This document shows, piece after piece, positions 55,428 through 64,000 of a stretch of DNA of 64,000 nucleotides (position 1 is its first letter; each line of letters begins with the position of its first letter). Location: positions 1-64,000 of the forward strand of contig JAQTLM010000006.1 of assembly GCA_028714895.1 (NCBI GenBank). The letters are read 5' to 3'. The position numbers and the translations under genes are program-made. Below the pieces are notes generated by a model that worked only from the letters and a program-made list of their open reading frames with translations, had not been told where the DNA came from and made no database searches. This DNA is from Gallionella sp. (GTDB lineage: Bacteria > Pseudomonadota > Gammaproteobacteria > Burkholderiales > Gallionellaceae).

Positions 55428-56261
55428 TTAAAACAAAACGCGGTGTGTCAGCGCGGGCAGGCTGGCGCGCAGGCTGGCCTGATAAGACGAATTCACTTCG
55501 GCCAGCACCACGCCCGAGCCGCGCGGCAGCCTGTCCAGCACGCTGCCCCACGGGCCGACAACCATGCTGTTGCCGTGGGTCTCGCGACCATTTACATGGT
55601 ATCCGCCCTGTGCTGCGGCTATCACATACGCCAGGTTTTCCACGGCACGGGCACGTACCAGCACTTCCCAGTGCATCTTGCCGGTGGTCTCGGTGAACGC
55701 AGCGGGTAGCACGATAATATCCACCTCTTTCATCGCGCGGAACAGCTCGGGGAAGCGCAGGTCGTAACAGACCGCCAGCCCGATGCGCCCGAACGGGCTA
55801 TCCACCACCACGACCTGATTGCCCGGCTCGATGGTTTTGGCTTCGTCATAACGCTCATTGCCCAACTCCAGACTGAACAGATGGATCTTGTCGTAGCGCG
55901 CCACTTGCTCGCCCTGCTCGTCGAATACCAGGCAGCTGTTCAGTACCTTGCCCGGCGCACTTGCCGCCAGCGGGATCGAGCCACCCACCAGCCAGATCTT
56001 GTGCTGGCGCGCGGTTTCGCTGAGGAACGACTGGATCGGCCCCTGCCCCGGCTGCTCACGCACCGCAATCTTGTCCTGCTCGGCCATGCCCATGATGGCA
56101 AAAAATTCCGGCAACACCACCAACCGCGCGCCCTGTTCGGCGGCTTTGGCGATGAGGCGGCGTGCCTCGTTCAAATTACCCGTAATGTTCGGGCCGGAAG
56201 CCATTTGGATGGCGGCCACCTTGAATGCGTTGGCTCGTGGTGCGGTAGTTCCTTGCGGCAT
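55428..56261 (-). CDS. Carbon-nitrogen hydrolase (Nit1/deaminated glutathione amidase type)
   Basis: A 277-residue nitrilase-superfamily enzyme with the catalytic triad Glu in VVLPEFF, Lys in YDKIHLFS, and Cys in [15 protein letters not shown]. It resembles amidases that repair deaminated glutathione. The ATG at 56261 (MPQGTT) sits 11 bp after the YhdP stop; an in-frame extension to 56312 would overlap that gene. tldD follows closely, and the YhdP-nitrilase-tldD order is common in betaproteobacteria. Confidence 0.93.
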   Translation of the reverse strand: MPQGTTAPRANAFKVAAIQMASGPNITGNLNEARRLIAKAAEQGARLVVLPEFFAIMGMAEQDKIAVREQPGQGPIQSFLSETARQHKIWLVGGSIPLAASAPGKVLNSCLVFDEQGEQVARYDKIHLFSLELGNERYDEAKTIEPGNQVVVVDSPFGRIGLAVCYDLRFPELFRAMKEVDIIVLPAAFTETTGKMHWEVLVRARAVENLAYVIAAAQGGYHVNGRETHGNSMVVGPWGSVLDRLPRGSGVVLAEVNSSYQASLRASLPALTHRVLF

Positions 56262-56271
56262 GAATTGCTTT

Positions 56272-59200
56272 CTATTTACTCTGATTATTTGCCTTGACTG
56301 GCGCTTCGCCAACCTTGATCACCTTGGGATCGCTCCAAGTGCCGCTGACATTGTATTCAAACGATACTAACTTATCGAGCGGATTGCCTAATACTTTGTT
56401 GACGATGAGCGAGCCGATACCCACCACTGGGCCAGCGGCAAAAGCGCCAAGCAGCGACACGCTATCACCCAGCGTCGGTAAAATTATTACGTGTAAATTC
56501 TGGGTTTCGCTATTCAAATCGATGCTGCCTTTCATGGTCACTTTGGCGGAGGATCCGTCAATATGGAAATCCTGCGTATCCATCACACCGTGCCTGATCG
56601 TGGCATTACCGTTGATGTTATCGAATTGAAAACCGTCGCTGAACACGTCGGTGAAATCCAGCGTGATGCGTTTGGGCAATGCCTGCAAGCTGAGAATGCC
56701 CAGCAACTTACCGATACCCGGATCCATTTTGAGGAATTGTCCCTTGCTGGTATCCAGCTTGAGCGATCCGCCCAGCGTGGCGTAGTTGAATTCGCCGGGA
56801 TTGCCGGCCCATGACAAATTTGCCGCCAGTTTTCCGCTGCCGCTCTTGACGGTGCCAGGATAACCGGAGCGCGCCAGAATTTTCCCGGCATCGCTGATTT
56901 GTAGCAGCAGATTGACCTGGGTTTGCGTGCCCGCCTCCGACACGTTACTGGCGCAGCCAGCCGATTGCGGGAGGAGGCGGGGGGGCGGCATTCCCGCACC
57001 GGACGCTTGCGCGCACCGTGTCATGCCGTCCGCCTGGCCGCCGCGCCAAACCCCATCCCCGACCAGGCTGCCGTCCGGGTTGACGATATTCAACCGGCGC
57101 AACCGCCAGTCATTGCCGTCGGGATGCCCCACCAGTTCCAGCCGCCCGACCTGCTTGCCGCCCATCTGCAAATTCTCGATAGCAATTTGCAGCGCGGGCA
57201 GGCTGCCGGGCGACACCGGTGTGGGCTTGACAGGCTGAGCGGGAGCGGCTGGCGCACGGTCATCGCCGCTCCACAGCAGGTTCTGCAGCCGTACTGTCAA
57301 TTTACCTTCCCCGCGCGGCTGCCACTCCACCTCGCCATTCAGCGCGCTGCTGGATAACCGTACGGACAATCCGTCACCGCGCTTGCCGGCATCGATATTC
57401 AGGTCGTCGATATGCACCCCTAAGCCGCTCACCCTGCCGATCACGAGATCCGCGCCGGCAATGAGCACACCACCATCCATGCTGCCAGCGGCGCCAAGCA
57501 GATCGCCCCAACCCTGCAAAGACAGTTCCGGCAAACTACCACTCAGCCATATGCCTGTCCTGAGCTCAGTCGAAGAGCCGCCCTTGCTTCGCAGAGAGTC
57601 AATGGCCCCAAGTTGCTCCAGCAGCCTCCGGGTACCCGATCGCCGCCCCTGATTACCGGAAATATTTTCTCCGCCGAAATTAATGATGCCGCGCCTGATG
57701 ACCATTGCGCCGTTTTCATCGCGCCGCACCAATCGCGCGCTGAGCAGCTTGCCCAGCTGCGCGCTAATGACGTCCCGATCCTCGGCGACATTCTTCTTCT
57801 CCAGTCTCAACGACATCGCTTCATTAGCGCGCTTGGTAAAAGGTTGCGGCAGATTGGAACCAAGGCCCTGCAGATTGGAATTGATGGTTAACTGCGCAGA
57901 TTTTTTTACCACTGCAATGTCGGCATCCCATGCCGCGCTGCCGTATAAATAGTTCAGCAGCGGATGCGGATTGATCTTGCGCAGCGCATCGAGGTTGCTG
58001 CGCCCTTTCACAGTGGCATGTACCACGCCGCCTGCGGCGGTCTGCACATTGATGCTGGCCGCTCCACCCAGTATTTCCGCCGACACGCCGCTGGCCTGCA
58101 TACCCGATTCGGTGAACGCCAACTCACCGCGCGTGTTGCGCAACAGCGGCACCCCTTCTCCCAAATCAATATCGTTATCCTGTACACGCAAGGCTCCCGA
58201 CACTTTTACCGGTTTGTCACCCAACAACGGAACATGCACAAACAAATCCAGGTACCCGTTACCTTTGGCGCTCATACCGTCGGTAAAGCCATCTATGTAG
58301 CCGCGTACCGGGCTCTGCTGGATATATTGCAGAAAGGTATTGCTCGGGCCCACCGCGTTTCCCTTTATTTCCAGCGGCAAATAATCGCTCAGCAAATCCG
58401 CTATGGTGACGGTGACATTCTGCAAATGCGCATCCAGGATAGTCGCAGACGGCGATTTCACTTCCAGCTTGTTGCCGCGTATCCAGAATTCGCCCGAGAT
58501 ATTTTCGATATGAGGCCAATTCTTGTCGAATTCCATTGCGACGCCCCGCGCATGTCCGCCGATTTCAAGCAATGCATCTTCCGTACCGTTCGCCTCCGAC
58601 GCGTTACTGGCGCAGTCAGCCGTTTGCGGGAGGAGGCGAGGGGGCGGCACTCCCGCACCAGATGCTTTCGCACACCGTGTCGTACCGCCCAGCGGAAAAT
58701 CGCTCAGATTGCCCTTGACGCGCACGCGAAAATCCTCGGTATGCCCCGCCAGCATCGCGCCGTTCAGCCAATCGCTGCCCTCCTTGTCCAGCGCGACCAG
58801 CGGGGTGTAGCGGGCGGCGCGCCTGACATCGCCGCGCGTCAGGCTGACGGTCAGATCCAGCACACCCAAAGTACCTGCCTTGGTCTGATAACTGCCATAC
58901 AAGTTACCCGCCAGGTCGTCGTTGGCGACGGCAACATTATCGACGTTGATCAACAACTCTCCGCGTTTGTGCTGCCAGCCGGCCTGACTGGTCAAAGTGG
59001 CAAAAAATAACGGTTCGCGCATCACTCCCGGCGCATCCACCGTCAACTGGCGCGAATTGATATGCAGCCTGCCGCCCGCATCGCTGCCATCCACATCCAC
59101 CGACAAGCCGGAAAAGCCGGGTAGCGCGCCAACCTGGCGCAGCGCAAGGTTTTCGAACTTCCCTTTTATTTTGTAGCTCGGGATTTTGTAATTCAGAGTT

Positions 59201-60432
59201 TCGTGGCTATCCGATTTTTCAAATGTGCTCTGCCATTGCGCATTCAGGTTGGACACCCTTCCTCTTGGCGCATACGCATCCAGCTTGGCGCGCAAGCTGG
59301 CTTCCAGCGGCAGAAAATTGGCCAAACTGTTAAGGCTTTCCAATTGCAACAGGTTGGCGCGTATCTCGCTGACGGCAGGTTGCCCCTTGGCAGCCTTTGC
59401 AGTACGAAAATAAAAATCCGTCGGTTGCAACTCGATGCCGTTTTGCATTCGCATCGCCAAATGCCTGGTGGAAACTTCCATGCCGCCCGCCACTTTTTTC
59501 CATGCGGCGCGACCGCGCAAATCGAGCAATCTCATTTCCGGCACATCCTCGGCCAGCTTGGTCACTACATCGCGCAAGCCCAGATCGGCGGTGATCCCTG
59601 TCACTTTGCCTGCTTCGACATCCAGCCAGCCGCGCAGCGCGCCGCGGCCCTGGCTGAATTCGCCCGGCAAATCCAGCCAGGGCCTCCAGGCTGTCACATC
59701 GGTGTAATCAAGCTGAGCAAACATCTGGCCGCGCCAGGCACTCAAGTCATCAAAACTTGCCCCATAAAAATCGCCGCGCACATCCAGCGGGGTCGCCAGT
59801 TCGGCTGGCGGTGCGGCACGCAAAGCAAAGCGGTGATGGCTGAACAGGTTTTCGATACGCAAATTGACCCGTTGCAATACCAGCGGCGGCGTATCGCGCT
59901 GTTCGTCCACCCAGACGATGAGCGCGTCGCGCGCCACCATACGCGACTGGCGCAGCAGCCAATCGGCCAAATCGTTATCGCCGCCTTGTTTGGAGAGCGC
60001 CACGCCACCGATAAAAACTTTCCCTTGCGCATCGCGGCGTATCAGCAACTCCGGCCTGTCGATTTCCAGGCTGGCTAGCCGCAGCTCCGCAGTGAACAAC
60101 GACATCCACGATACGCTGCCGTCAATGCGGGGCAGAACCAGCGCCGGTTGCCGCTGCTCGTTCAGGATATGCACTTCGGTAAAGCTCAGACGCGGCCGGA
60201 AGCCCTGCCAATCGCCTTCGATCTTGCCGATGGTGACCGGATTGCCGATCGCGCCCGCCAAAGAAACAGCGATCCGGTCGTGATACTGCTCGACATTCGG
60301 CAACAGCCAATAGCGCAGCATGAGGATCGCCAGCGCCGTCAGCACAGCCATCACCGCCGACGCGACGATGGCAAGTCGCGTCAGCCAGTTAAAACTGTGC
60401 CAGAGCAGGCGGATGGGAAGATATCTCAACAT
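56272..60432 (-). CDS. YhdP/AsmA-family envelope lipid-transport protein
   Basis: A 1386-residue protein anchored by one N-terminal membrane segment (about residues 18-42), followed by a very long beta-rich DUF3971 region and a C-terminal AsmA-like domain with LSWAGNPGEFNYATLGGSLKLDTSKGQFLKMDPGIGKLLGILSLQALPKRITLDFTDVFS and SLLGAFAAGPVVGIGSLI. YhdP forms a periplasmic bridge for phospholipid movement to the outer membrane. Three repeats are translated inside it: two 97-bp copies (56932-57028, 58591-58687) and a CTGAGCTCAGTCGA repeat (57548). None breaks the frame. Confidence 0.94.
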   Translation of the reverse strand: MLRYLPIRLLWHSFNWLTRLAIVASAVMAVLTALAILMLRYWLLPNVEQYHDRIAVSLAGAIGNPVTIGKIEGDWQGFRPRLSFTEVHILNEQRQPALVLPRIDGSVSWMSLFTAELRLASLEIDRPELLIRRDAQGKVFIGGVALSKQGGDNDLADWLLRQSRMVARDALIVWVDEQRDTPPLVLQRVNLRIENLFSHHRFALRAAPPAELATPLDVRGDFYGASFDDLSAWRGQMFAQLDYTDVTAWRPWLDLPGEFSQGRGALRGWLDVEAGKVTGITADLGLRDVVTKLAEDVPEMRLLDLRGRAAWKKVAGGMEVSTRHLAMRMQNGIELQPTDFYFRTAKAAKGQPAVSEIRANLLQLESLNSLANFLPLEASLRAKLDAYAPRGRVSNLNAQWQSTFEKSDSHETLNYKIPSYKIKGKFENLALRQVGALPGFSGLSVDVDGSDAGGRLHINSRQLTVDAPGVMREPLFFATLTSQAGWQHKRGELLINVDNVAVANDDLAGNLYGSYQTKAGTLGVLDLTVSLTRGDVRRAARYTPLVALDKEGSDWLNGAMLAGHTEDFRVRVKGNLSDFPLGGTTRCAKASGAGVPPPRLLPQTADCASNASEANGTEDALLEIGGHARGVAMEFDKNWPHIENISGEFWIRGNKLEVKSPSATILDAHLQNVTVTIADLLSDYLPLEIKGNAVGPSNTFLQYIQQSPVRGYIDGFTDGMSAKGNGYLDLFVHVPLLGDKPVKVSGALRVQDNDIDLGEGVPLLRNTRGELAFTESGMQASGVSAEILGGAASINVQTAAGGVVHATVKGRSNLDALRKINPHPLLNYLYGSAAWDADIAVVKKSAQLTINSNLQGLGSNLPQPFTKRANEAMSLRLEKKNVAEDRDVISAQLGKLLSARLVRRDENGAMVIRRGIINFGGENISGNQGRRSGTRRLLEQLGAIDSLRSKGGSSTELRTGIWLSGSLPELSLQGWGDLLGAAGSMDGGVLIAGADLVIGRVSGLGVHIDDLNIDAGKRGDGLSVRLSSSALNGEVEWQPRGEGKLTVRLQNLLWSGDDRAPAAPAQPVKPTPVSPGSLPALQIAIENLQMGGKQVGRLELVGHPDGNDWRLRRLNIVNPDGSLVGDGVWRGGQADGMTRCAQASGAGMPPPRLLPQSAGCASNVSEAGTQTQVNLLLQISDAGKILARSGYPGTVKSGSGKLAANLSWAGNPGEFNYATLGGSLKLDTSKGQFLKMDPGIGKLLGILSLQALPKRITLDFTDVFSDGFQFDNINGNATIRHGVMDTQDFHIDGSSAKVTMKGSIDLNSETQNLHVIILPTLGDSVSLLGAFAAGPVVGIGSLIVNKVLGNPLDKLVSFEYNVSGTWSDPKVIKVGEAPVKANNQSK
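56932..57028. repeat. 97-bp repeat inside the YhdP gene, copy A
   Basis: Starts CGCCTCCGACACGTTACTGG and ends GTGTCATGCCG. It matches copy B at 58591 over 97 bp with about ten differences. Translated as RCAQASGAGMPPPRLLPQSA and following Cys/Ser/Asn-rich residues. Confidence 0.9.
57548..57576. repeat. In-frame CTGAGCTCAGTCGA repeat in the YhdP gene
   Basis: CCTGTCCTGAGCTCAGTCGA is related to the CTGAGCCTGTCGAAGG core found in serC and is translated as GSSTELRTG. Confidence 0.65.
58591..58687. repeat. 97-bp repeat inside the YhdP gene, copy B
   Basis: Starts CGCCTCCGACGCGTTACTGG and ends GTGTCGTACCG. It has the same frame and orientation as copy A, and encodes RCAKASGAGVPPPRLLPQTA and following residues. 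Confidence 0.9.
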
Positions 60433-60439
60433 GAGTTCA

Positions 60440-60570
60440 GTTATTAGTCGTTAGTTACTAGCTGGTGATTACGGTTTGATTTAACTAGCCACTAGCGTCT
60501 AATGGCTAGCGACTGCTTCTGGTTTAACTAACGACTAGCGACTGACGGCTAATCATAAGACAATACGCAT
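60440..60570. repeat. Degenerate CTAGCGACTAGCG repeats upstream of glnE
   Basis: Several overlapping short units such as AGTCGTTAGTTACTAG, ACTAGCCACTAGCG, TGGCTAGCGACTG and ACGACTAGCGACTGACGGCT fill the divergent gap between the YhdP gene and glnE. They can form alternative hairpins. Promoters for both genes must lie here but are masked. Confidence 0.6.
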
Positions 60571-60591
60571 TCTAACTTGAAGCGCTTCCCC

Positions 60592-63363
60592 ATGAATACC
60601 GCAATGGACTCACAGCCCACAACCTTCGATGGCCTACTGCAAAAGATGCAGCGCTGCAGCCGTTATGCCAAGCATGTACTGGAAGCAGACCCGTCGCTGC
60701 TGAATTGGTTGCAGGAAAATTACACCACGCCGTGCGACCGCGCGGAAATGCTTGCTCTGCTGCAACAATCCAGCCCATCACCCCAACCCTCCCCCGCTTG
60801 CGAGGGAGGGAGCAATCGAGTCGCTAACGCGACAGACTCGTTTGATTCTGAAGCCGGCTTGGCGCGTGCCGTGCGCAAGTTGCGCAAGCAGGTAATGGTC
60901 AAGCTGATCCTGCGCGACCTCAATGGGCTGGCCGGTTTGAACGAGGTGATGCAAGCCATGACCGCGCTGGCGGAAGTGTGTGTACAGCAGGCGCAGGCCT
61001 GTTTGATGCAATCCTTGCAGGCGCAATTCGGCACCCCGCTGGACGAAACCGGCGCAACGCCGCAGCCCTTACTGGTCATCGGCATGGGCAAACTGGGCGG
61101 CGGCGAACTGAATGTTTCGTCCGACATCGATCTGATTTTCGTTTATCCGGAAGACGGCGAAACGGATGGATCACGCAAATTGAGCAACCATGAGTTTTTC
61201 ACCCGGCTGGGCCGCCGCCTGATCAACCTGATCAACGAACCGACCAGCGACGGCTATGTATTCCGCGTGGACATGCGGCTGCGCCCCTACGGCGACAGCG
61301 GCCCGCTGGTGATGAGTTTCGCCGCATTGGAAGAATACCTGGTCAGCCAGGGGCGCGAATGGGAGCGCTACGCCTGGATCAAGGCGCGCGTCATTTCCCC
61401 GGCAGACTGCCCGCACACCGCCGAACTGATGCGGCTCGCGCAACCGTTCGTGTTCCGCAAATACCTCGACTTCGGCGCGATCGATTCGATGCGCAAGCTG
61501 CATGCGCAAATCCGTCAGGAAGTACAACGCCGCGACCGGCTCAACAACATCAAACTCGGCCCGGGCGGCATCCGCGAAATCGAATTCGCCGCGCAGGTGT
61601 TCCAGCTGATACGCGGCGGGCGCGACGCCCAGTTGCGCATCCGCCCCACCCAGGCGGCGTTGCAACAGCTCGCAAAAAACGGCCAGCTGCCCGCGCCGGT
61701 CGTCGCCGATCTGGATGCGGCTTATGTGTTTTTACGCAACCTTGAGCACCGCCTGCAATATCTGGATGACCAGCAAACCCAGGAACTGCCGGAAAAACCC
61801 GAAGACCGGGAAATCATCGCCGATGCGATGGGCTACGCGGATTACGCTACGCTGCTGGACGACCTCAATCGCCATCGCGCGCTGGTCAACCAGCAATTCG
61901 AGCAGATTTTCGGCGCGCCTGAGGAAGGACAGGACGACGAGCAATTCTGGCATGAAGGTGTCAGCGCCGAAGCATTGCTTGCCCGCCTTGAAAAGCTCGG
62001 TTACCGCGCTGCAAACGACAGTGCACAGCGCCTGTTGCAACTGCAAGCCGGCAACCGCTATCGGCAATTGCCCGAACTCAGCAGGCAGCGGCTGGACAAA
62101 CTGATCCCGCAATTCATCGGCCTGTGCGCCCAGCAAGCCAATCCGGACGAAACGCTGTCCAGATTGCTCGCCCTGCTGGAAGGCATCAGCCGCCGCGCCT
62201 CCTACCTCGCCTTCCTGGCCGAATATCCGCAGGCGATGCAACGATTGACCCGGATGGTTGCCGCCAGCAGTTGGGCAGGCGAGTACATGACCCAACACCC
62301 GGCGCTGCTCGATGAATTGCTGGATGCGCGCGAGATGTACCAGCCGCCCCAATGGCAGCAAATCGACCGCAACTTGCAAGGCCGCCTGGATGACTGCGCC
62401 GGAGATGCCGAACGGCAGCTGGATGTATTGCGCCTGGTCCAGCAGGAACAAACCTTTCAACTGCTGGCGATGGACCTGCAAGGCCTGTTACCGCTGGAAA
62501 AACTCAGCGACCACCTGAGCGATCTGGCCGATTTGCTGCTGCGCCATGTGCTGAAGCTGAGCTGGGCAACCGCGCGCAAACGACATCGCGACGAACCGAG
62601 ATTCGCCATCATCGCGTATGGCAAGCTGGGCGGCAAGGAACTGAGCTACGCCTCAGATCTCGACCTGATTTTTCTCTACGATGACGACCACACCGATGCG
62701 CAGGAAAACTACGCACGGCTGGGGCAGCGCATCAACACCATACTGAGCAGCTACACCTCTTCCGGCCGCCTGTACGAAACCGATTTGCGCCTGCGCCCGA
62801 ATGGCGCGAGCGGCTTGCTGGTCAGCTCGATCACGGCGTTTGCCGAATACCAGCAGCAACAAGCCTGGGTATGGGAGCATCAGGCCTTGACGCGTGCCCG
62901 CTTCAGCGCGGGTGACGCAGAGATTGGCGCCGCCTTTGAAAACATCCGCCAGCAGGTGCTGTGCCAGCCGCGCGATCTGGCTACCTTACGCAAAGAAATT
63001 CTGGCGATGCGCCAGAAAATGCTCGACGGCCACCCCAATAACACCAATCTGTTCGATATCAAGCACGACCGGGGCGGCATGGTAGACATCGAGTTTATGG
63101 TGCAATACCTCGTGCTCGCCTACGCCCATCAACACCCGCAACTGACCGGCAATATCGGCAACCTGGCGTTGCTCAAACTGGCGGGTGAACTCGGCCTGAT
63201 TCCTGTCGAACTTGCCGAACAGACTCGCACGCTGTACCGTACGTTGCGCCAGGCGCAACACCGCATCCGGCTCAACAGCCAGTTGCCGTGCCGCGTTGAA
63301 TACGGCCAGATCGAAGTTACCGCGTGCAGGAAGTTGTGGGACGTGCTTTTTGAAAATACTTAA
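60592..63363 (+). CDS. glnE: Glutamine synthetase adenylyltransferase/deadenylase
   Basis: GlnE adenylylates and deadenylylates glutamine synthetase in response to nitrogen status. The 923 residues have two nucleotidyltransferase domains: GMGKLGGGELNVSSDIDLIFVY (about residue 165) and AYGKLGGKELSYASDLDLIFLYDD (about residue 680), with GGIREIEFAAQ and GGMVDIEFMVQY. The ATG at 60592 is preferred over a TTG 15 bases upstream. A palindromic repeat is translated in frame near residue 62 (SPQPSPACEGGSNR). It converges on the cyclase gene with overlapping stops. Confidence 0.96.
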   Translation: MNTAMDSQPTTFDGLLQKMQRCSRYAKHVLEADPSLLNWLQENYTTPCDRAEMLALLQQSSPSPQPSPACEGGSNRVANATDSFDSEAGLARAVRKLRKQVMVKLILRDLNGLAGLNEVMQAMTALAEVCVQQAQACLMQSLQAQFGTPLDETGATPQPLLVIGMGKLGGGELNVSSDIDLIFVYPEDGETDGSRKLSNHEFFTRLGRRLINLINEPTSDGYVFRVDMRLRPYGDSGPLVMSFAALEEYLVSQGREWERYAWIKARVISPADCPHTAELMRLAQPFVFRKYLDFGAIDSMRKLHAQIRQEVQRRDRLNNIKLGPGGIREIEFAAQVFQLIRGGRDAQLRIRPTQAALQQLAKNGQLPAPVVADLDAAYVFLRNLEHRLQYLDDQQTQELPEKPEDREIIADAMGYADYATLLDDLNRHRALVNQQFEQIFGAPEEGQDDEQFWHEGVSAEALLARLEKLGYRAANDSAQRLLQLQAGNRYRQLPELSRQRLDKLIPQFIGLCAQQANPDETLSRLLALLEGISRRASYLAFLAEYPQAMQRLTRMVAASSWAGEYMTQHPALLDELLDAREMYQPPQWQQIDRNLQGRLDDCAGDAERQLDVLRLVQQEQTFQLLAMDLQGLLPLEKLSDHLSDLADLLLRHVLKLSWATARKRHRDEPRFAIIAYGKLGGKELSYASDLDLIFLYDDDHTDAQENYARLGQRINTILSSYTSSGRLYETDLRLRPNGASGLLVSSITAFAEYQQQQAWVWEHQALTRARFSAGDAEIGAAFENIRQQVLCQPRDLATLRKEILAMRQKMLDGHPNNTNLFDIKHDRGGMVDIEFMVQYLVLAYAHQHPQLTGNIGNLALLKLAGELGLIPVELAEQTRTLYRTLRQAQHRIRLNSQLPCRVEYGQIEVTACRKLWDVLFENT
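60776..60838. repeat. In-frame repeat insert in glnE
   Basis: CCCTCCCCCGCTTGCGAGGG plus AGG, then CGAGTCGCTAACGCGACAGA, both palindromic, are translated between ML.LLQQS and the conserved LARAVRKLRKQVM helix. Confidence 0.65.
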
Positions 63364-64000
63364 ACAGAGGAAGTAGAAATTTCTGGCACTGCGCCCGACG
63401 ACATCATATTGGCCCGGCGCGTGGAATCGTCGAGGCGGGCGGTGAGGCGATACATGACCATTTCGCCTTTACCCTTGACATAGATCGTGGCGGGGGGTTC
63501 GAAGGCATAGTCATGCCTGATCCGGTTGTAGGTTGTTCTGTCCATCTGGATCACGCCCTGCGTCGCTTCGTCGGTCAGACGGCTGGCAATGTTTACCGTG
63601 TCGCCCCATAAATCGTAAATAAAACGCTTGGTGCCGATCACCCCGGCAACCACGGGGCCGGTGGCGATGCCGGTGTGTATACCCAATTTGAATCTGGCAA
63701 GTTCGGGATGGTTAGCCACAAACTGGCGCATTTCCAAAGCCAAGTCTGCGATATCGCAGGTGTAATCCGCCCTGTCGCGGTTCAGCCCGCCGACCACCAT
63801 GTAGGCATCGCCAATCGTCTTGATTTTCTCCACGCCGTATTTTTCGCTCAGTTCGTCAAAGCCGGAAAAGATGGTGTTGAGCAGAGCGACCATTTGTTCG
63901 GGAGAAAGTGACTCGGTCAGTTGCGTAAAATTCACCAGATCGGCGAACATAACCGTTACATCCGCATGGCCGTCCGCGATCAGGCCCTGATGATTTTTCA
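63360..64000 (-). CDS. Class III adenylate/guanylate cyclase, 5' part outside the window
   Basis: The last 212 codons of a protein that enters from the right edge. The catalytic domain starts at VTVMFADLVNFTQLTESL (metal-binding Asp) and has KTIGDAYMVVGGL, HTGIATGPVVAGVIG, DLWGDTVNIASRL and YVKGKGEMVMYRL, so it is a complete class III cyclase domain. ATP or GTP use is not decided. Its stop overlaps the glnE stop on the other strand by 4 bp. The upstream sensory part cannot be seen. Confidence 0.93.
   Translation of the reverse strand, partial: KNHQGLIADGHADVTVMFADLVNFTQLTESLSPEQMVALLNTIFSGFDELSEKYGVEKIKTIGDAYMVVGGLNRDRADYTCDIADLALEMRQFVANHPELARFKLGIHTGIATGPVVAGVIGTKRFIYDLWGDTVNIASRLTDEATQGVIQMDRTTYNRIRHDYAFEPPATIYVKGKGEMVMYRLTARLDDSTRRANMMSSGAVPEISTSSV

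Overview
The window reads as one continuous, GC-rich chromosomal segment of a betaproteobacterium, most likely in or near the Gallionellaceae/Nitrosomonadales. This assignment is inferred from gene content, gene order and protein character, not from a marker search. Supporting points are the ileS-lspA-ispH order, the gyrA-serC-pheA-hisC-aroF-tyrA aromatic cluster, EF-P with Arg32 next to its rhamnosyltransferase EarP, and a MutL carrying the endonuclease motif.

Layout. 0-8.4 kb: the tail of a cation diffusion facilitator, comEC, a hypothetical gene, mutL, miaA, a DUF302 gene and ugd. 8.5-12.5 kb: a membrane/coiled-coil gene coupled to a PAS-GAF-HD-GYP protein, and an HDOD protein. 12.6-20.7 kb: a complete lipid A L-Ara4N operon on the minus strand (arnT, an arnE/F-like gene, arnB, arnC, a free-standing ArnA formyltransferase, a free-standing ArnA decarboxylase, arnD). 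It starts 6 bp after tyrA, the last gene of the aromatic cluster (20.7-29.4 kb); ugd supplies the UDP-glucuronate. 29.5-31.4 kb: ubiG, gph and ssrA (tmRNA).

31.4-33.4 kb is a small accessory island directly after ssrA, AT-rich through its gene-bearing part. It holds an inverted copy of the tmRNA 3' end, a chain of hairpins, a three-gene ATGA-linked operon of unknown function with a probable leaderless promoter, and a Cys-rich small protein. 33.5-39.5 kb: DUF4124, YdjM-like hydrolase, DUF454, Sel1, a GAF-GAF-PAS-cyclase and a 36-residue-repeat coiled-coil protein. 39.8-46.0 kb: efp, earP and a MacAB-like exporter with two separate permeases. 46-56 kb: tRNA-Thr(CGT), ispH, lspA, ileS, ribF, an MBL-fold gene, an HDOD gene, a two-gene nucleotidyltransferase cassette lodged at the 3' end of tldD, tldD and a nitrilase. 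56-64 kb: a YhdP/AsmA giant, glnE and the 3' part of another cyclase.

The most unusual property is the density of short palindromic repeats. They sit in most arn intercistronic gaps, and several have been absorbed in frame into the coding sequence of housekeeping genes (comEC, mutL, ugd, serC, glnE, and three in the YhdP gene). The most striking single sites are: a 121-bp tandem repeat that has multiplied the start region of the ArnA formyltransferase gene and created coupled leader ORFs; a 49-nt hairpin element present twice with three compensatory base-pair changes; the nucleotidyltransferase cassette flanked by copies of the tldD 3' end; and the ssrA-adjacent island.
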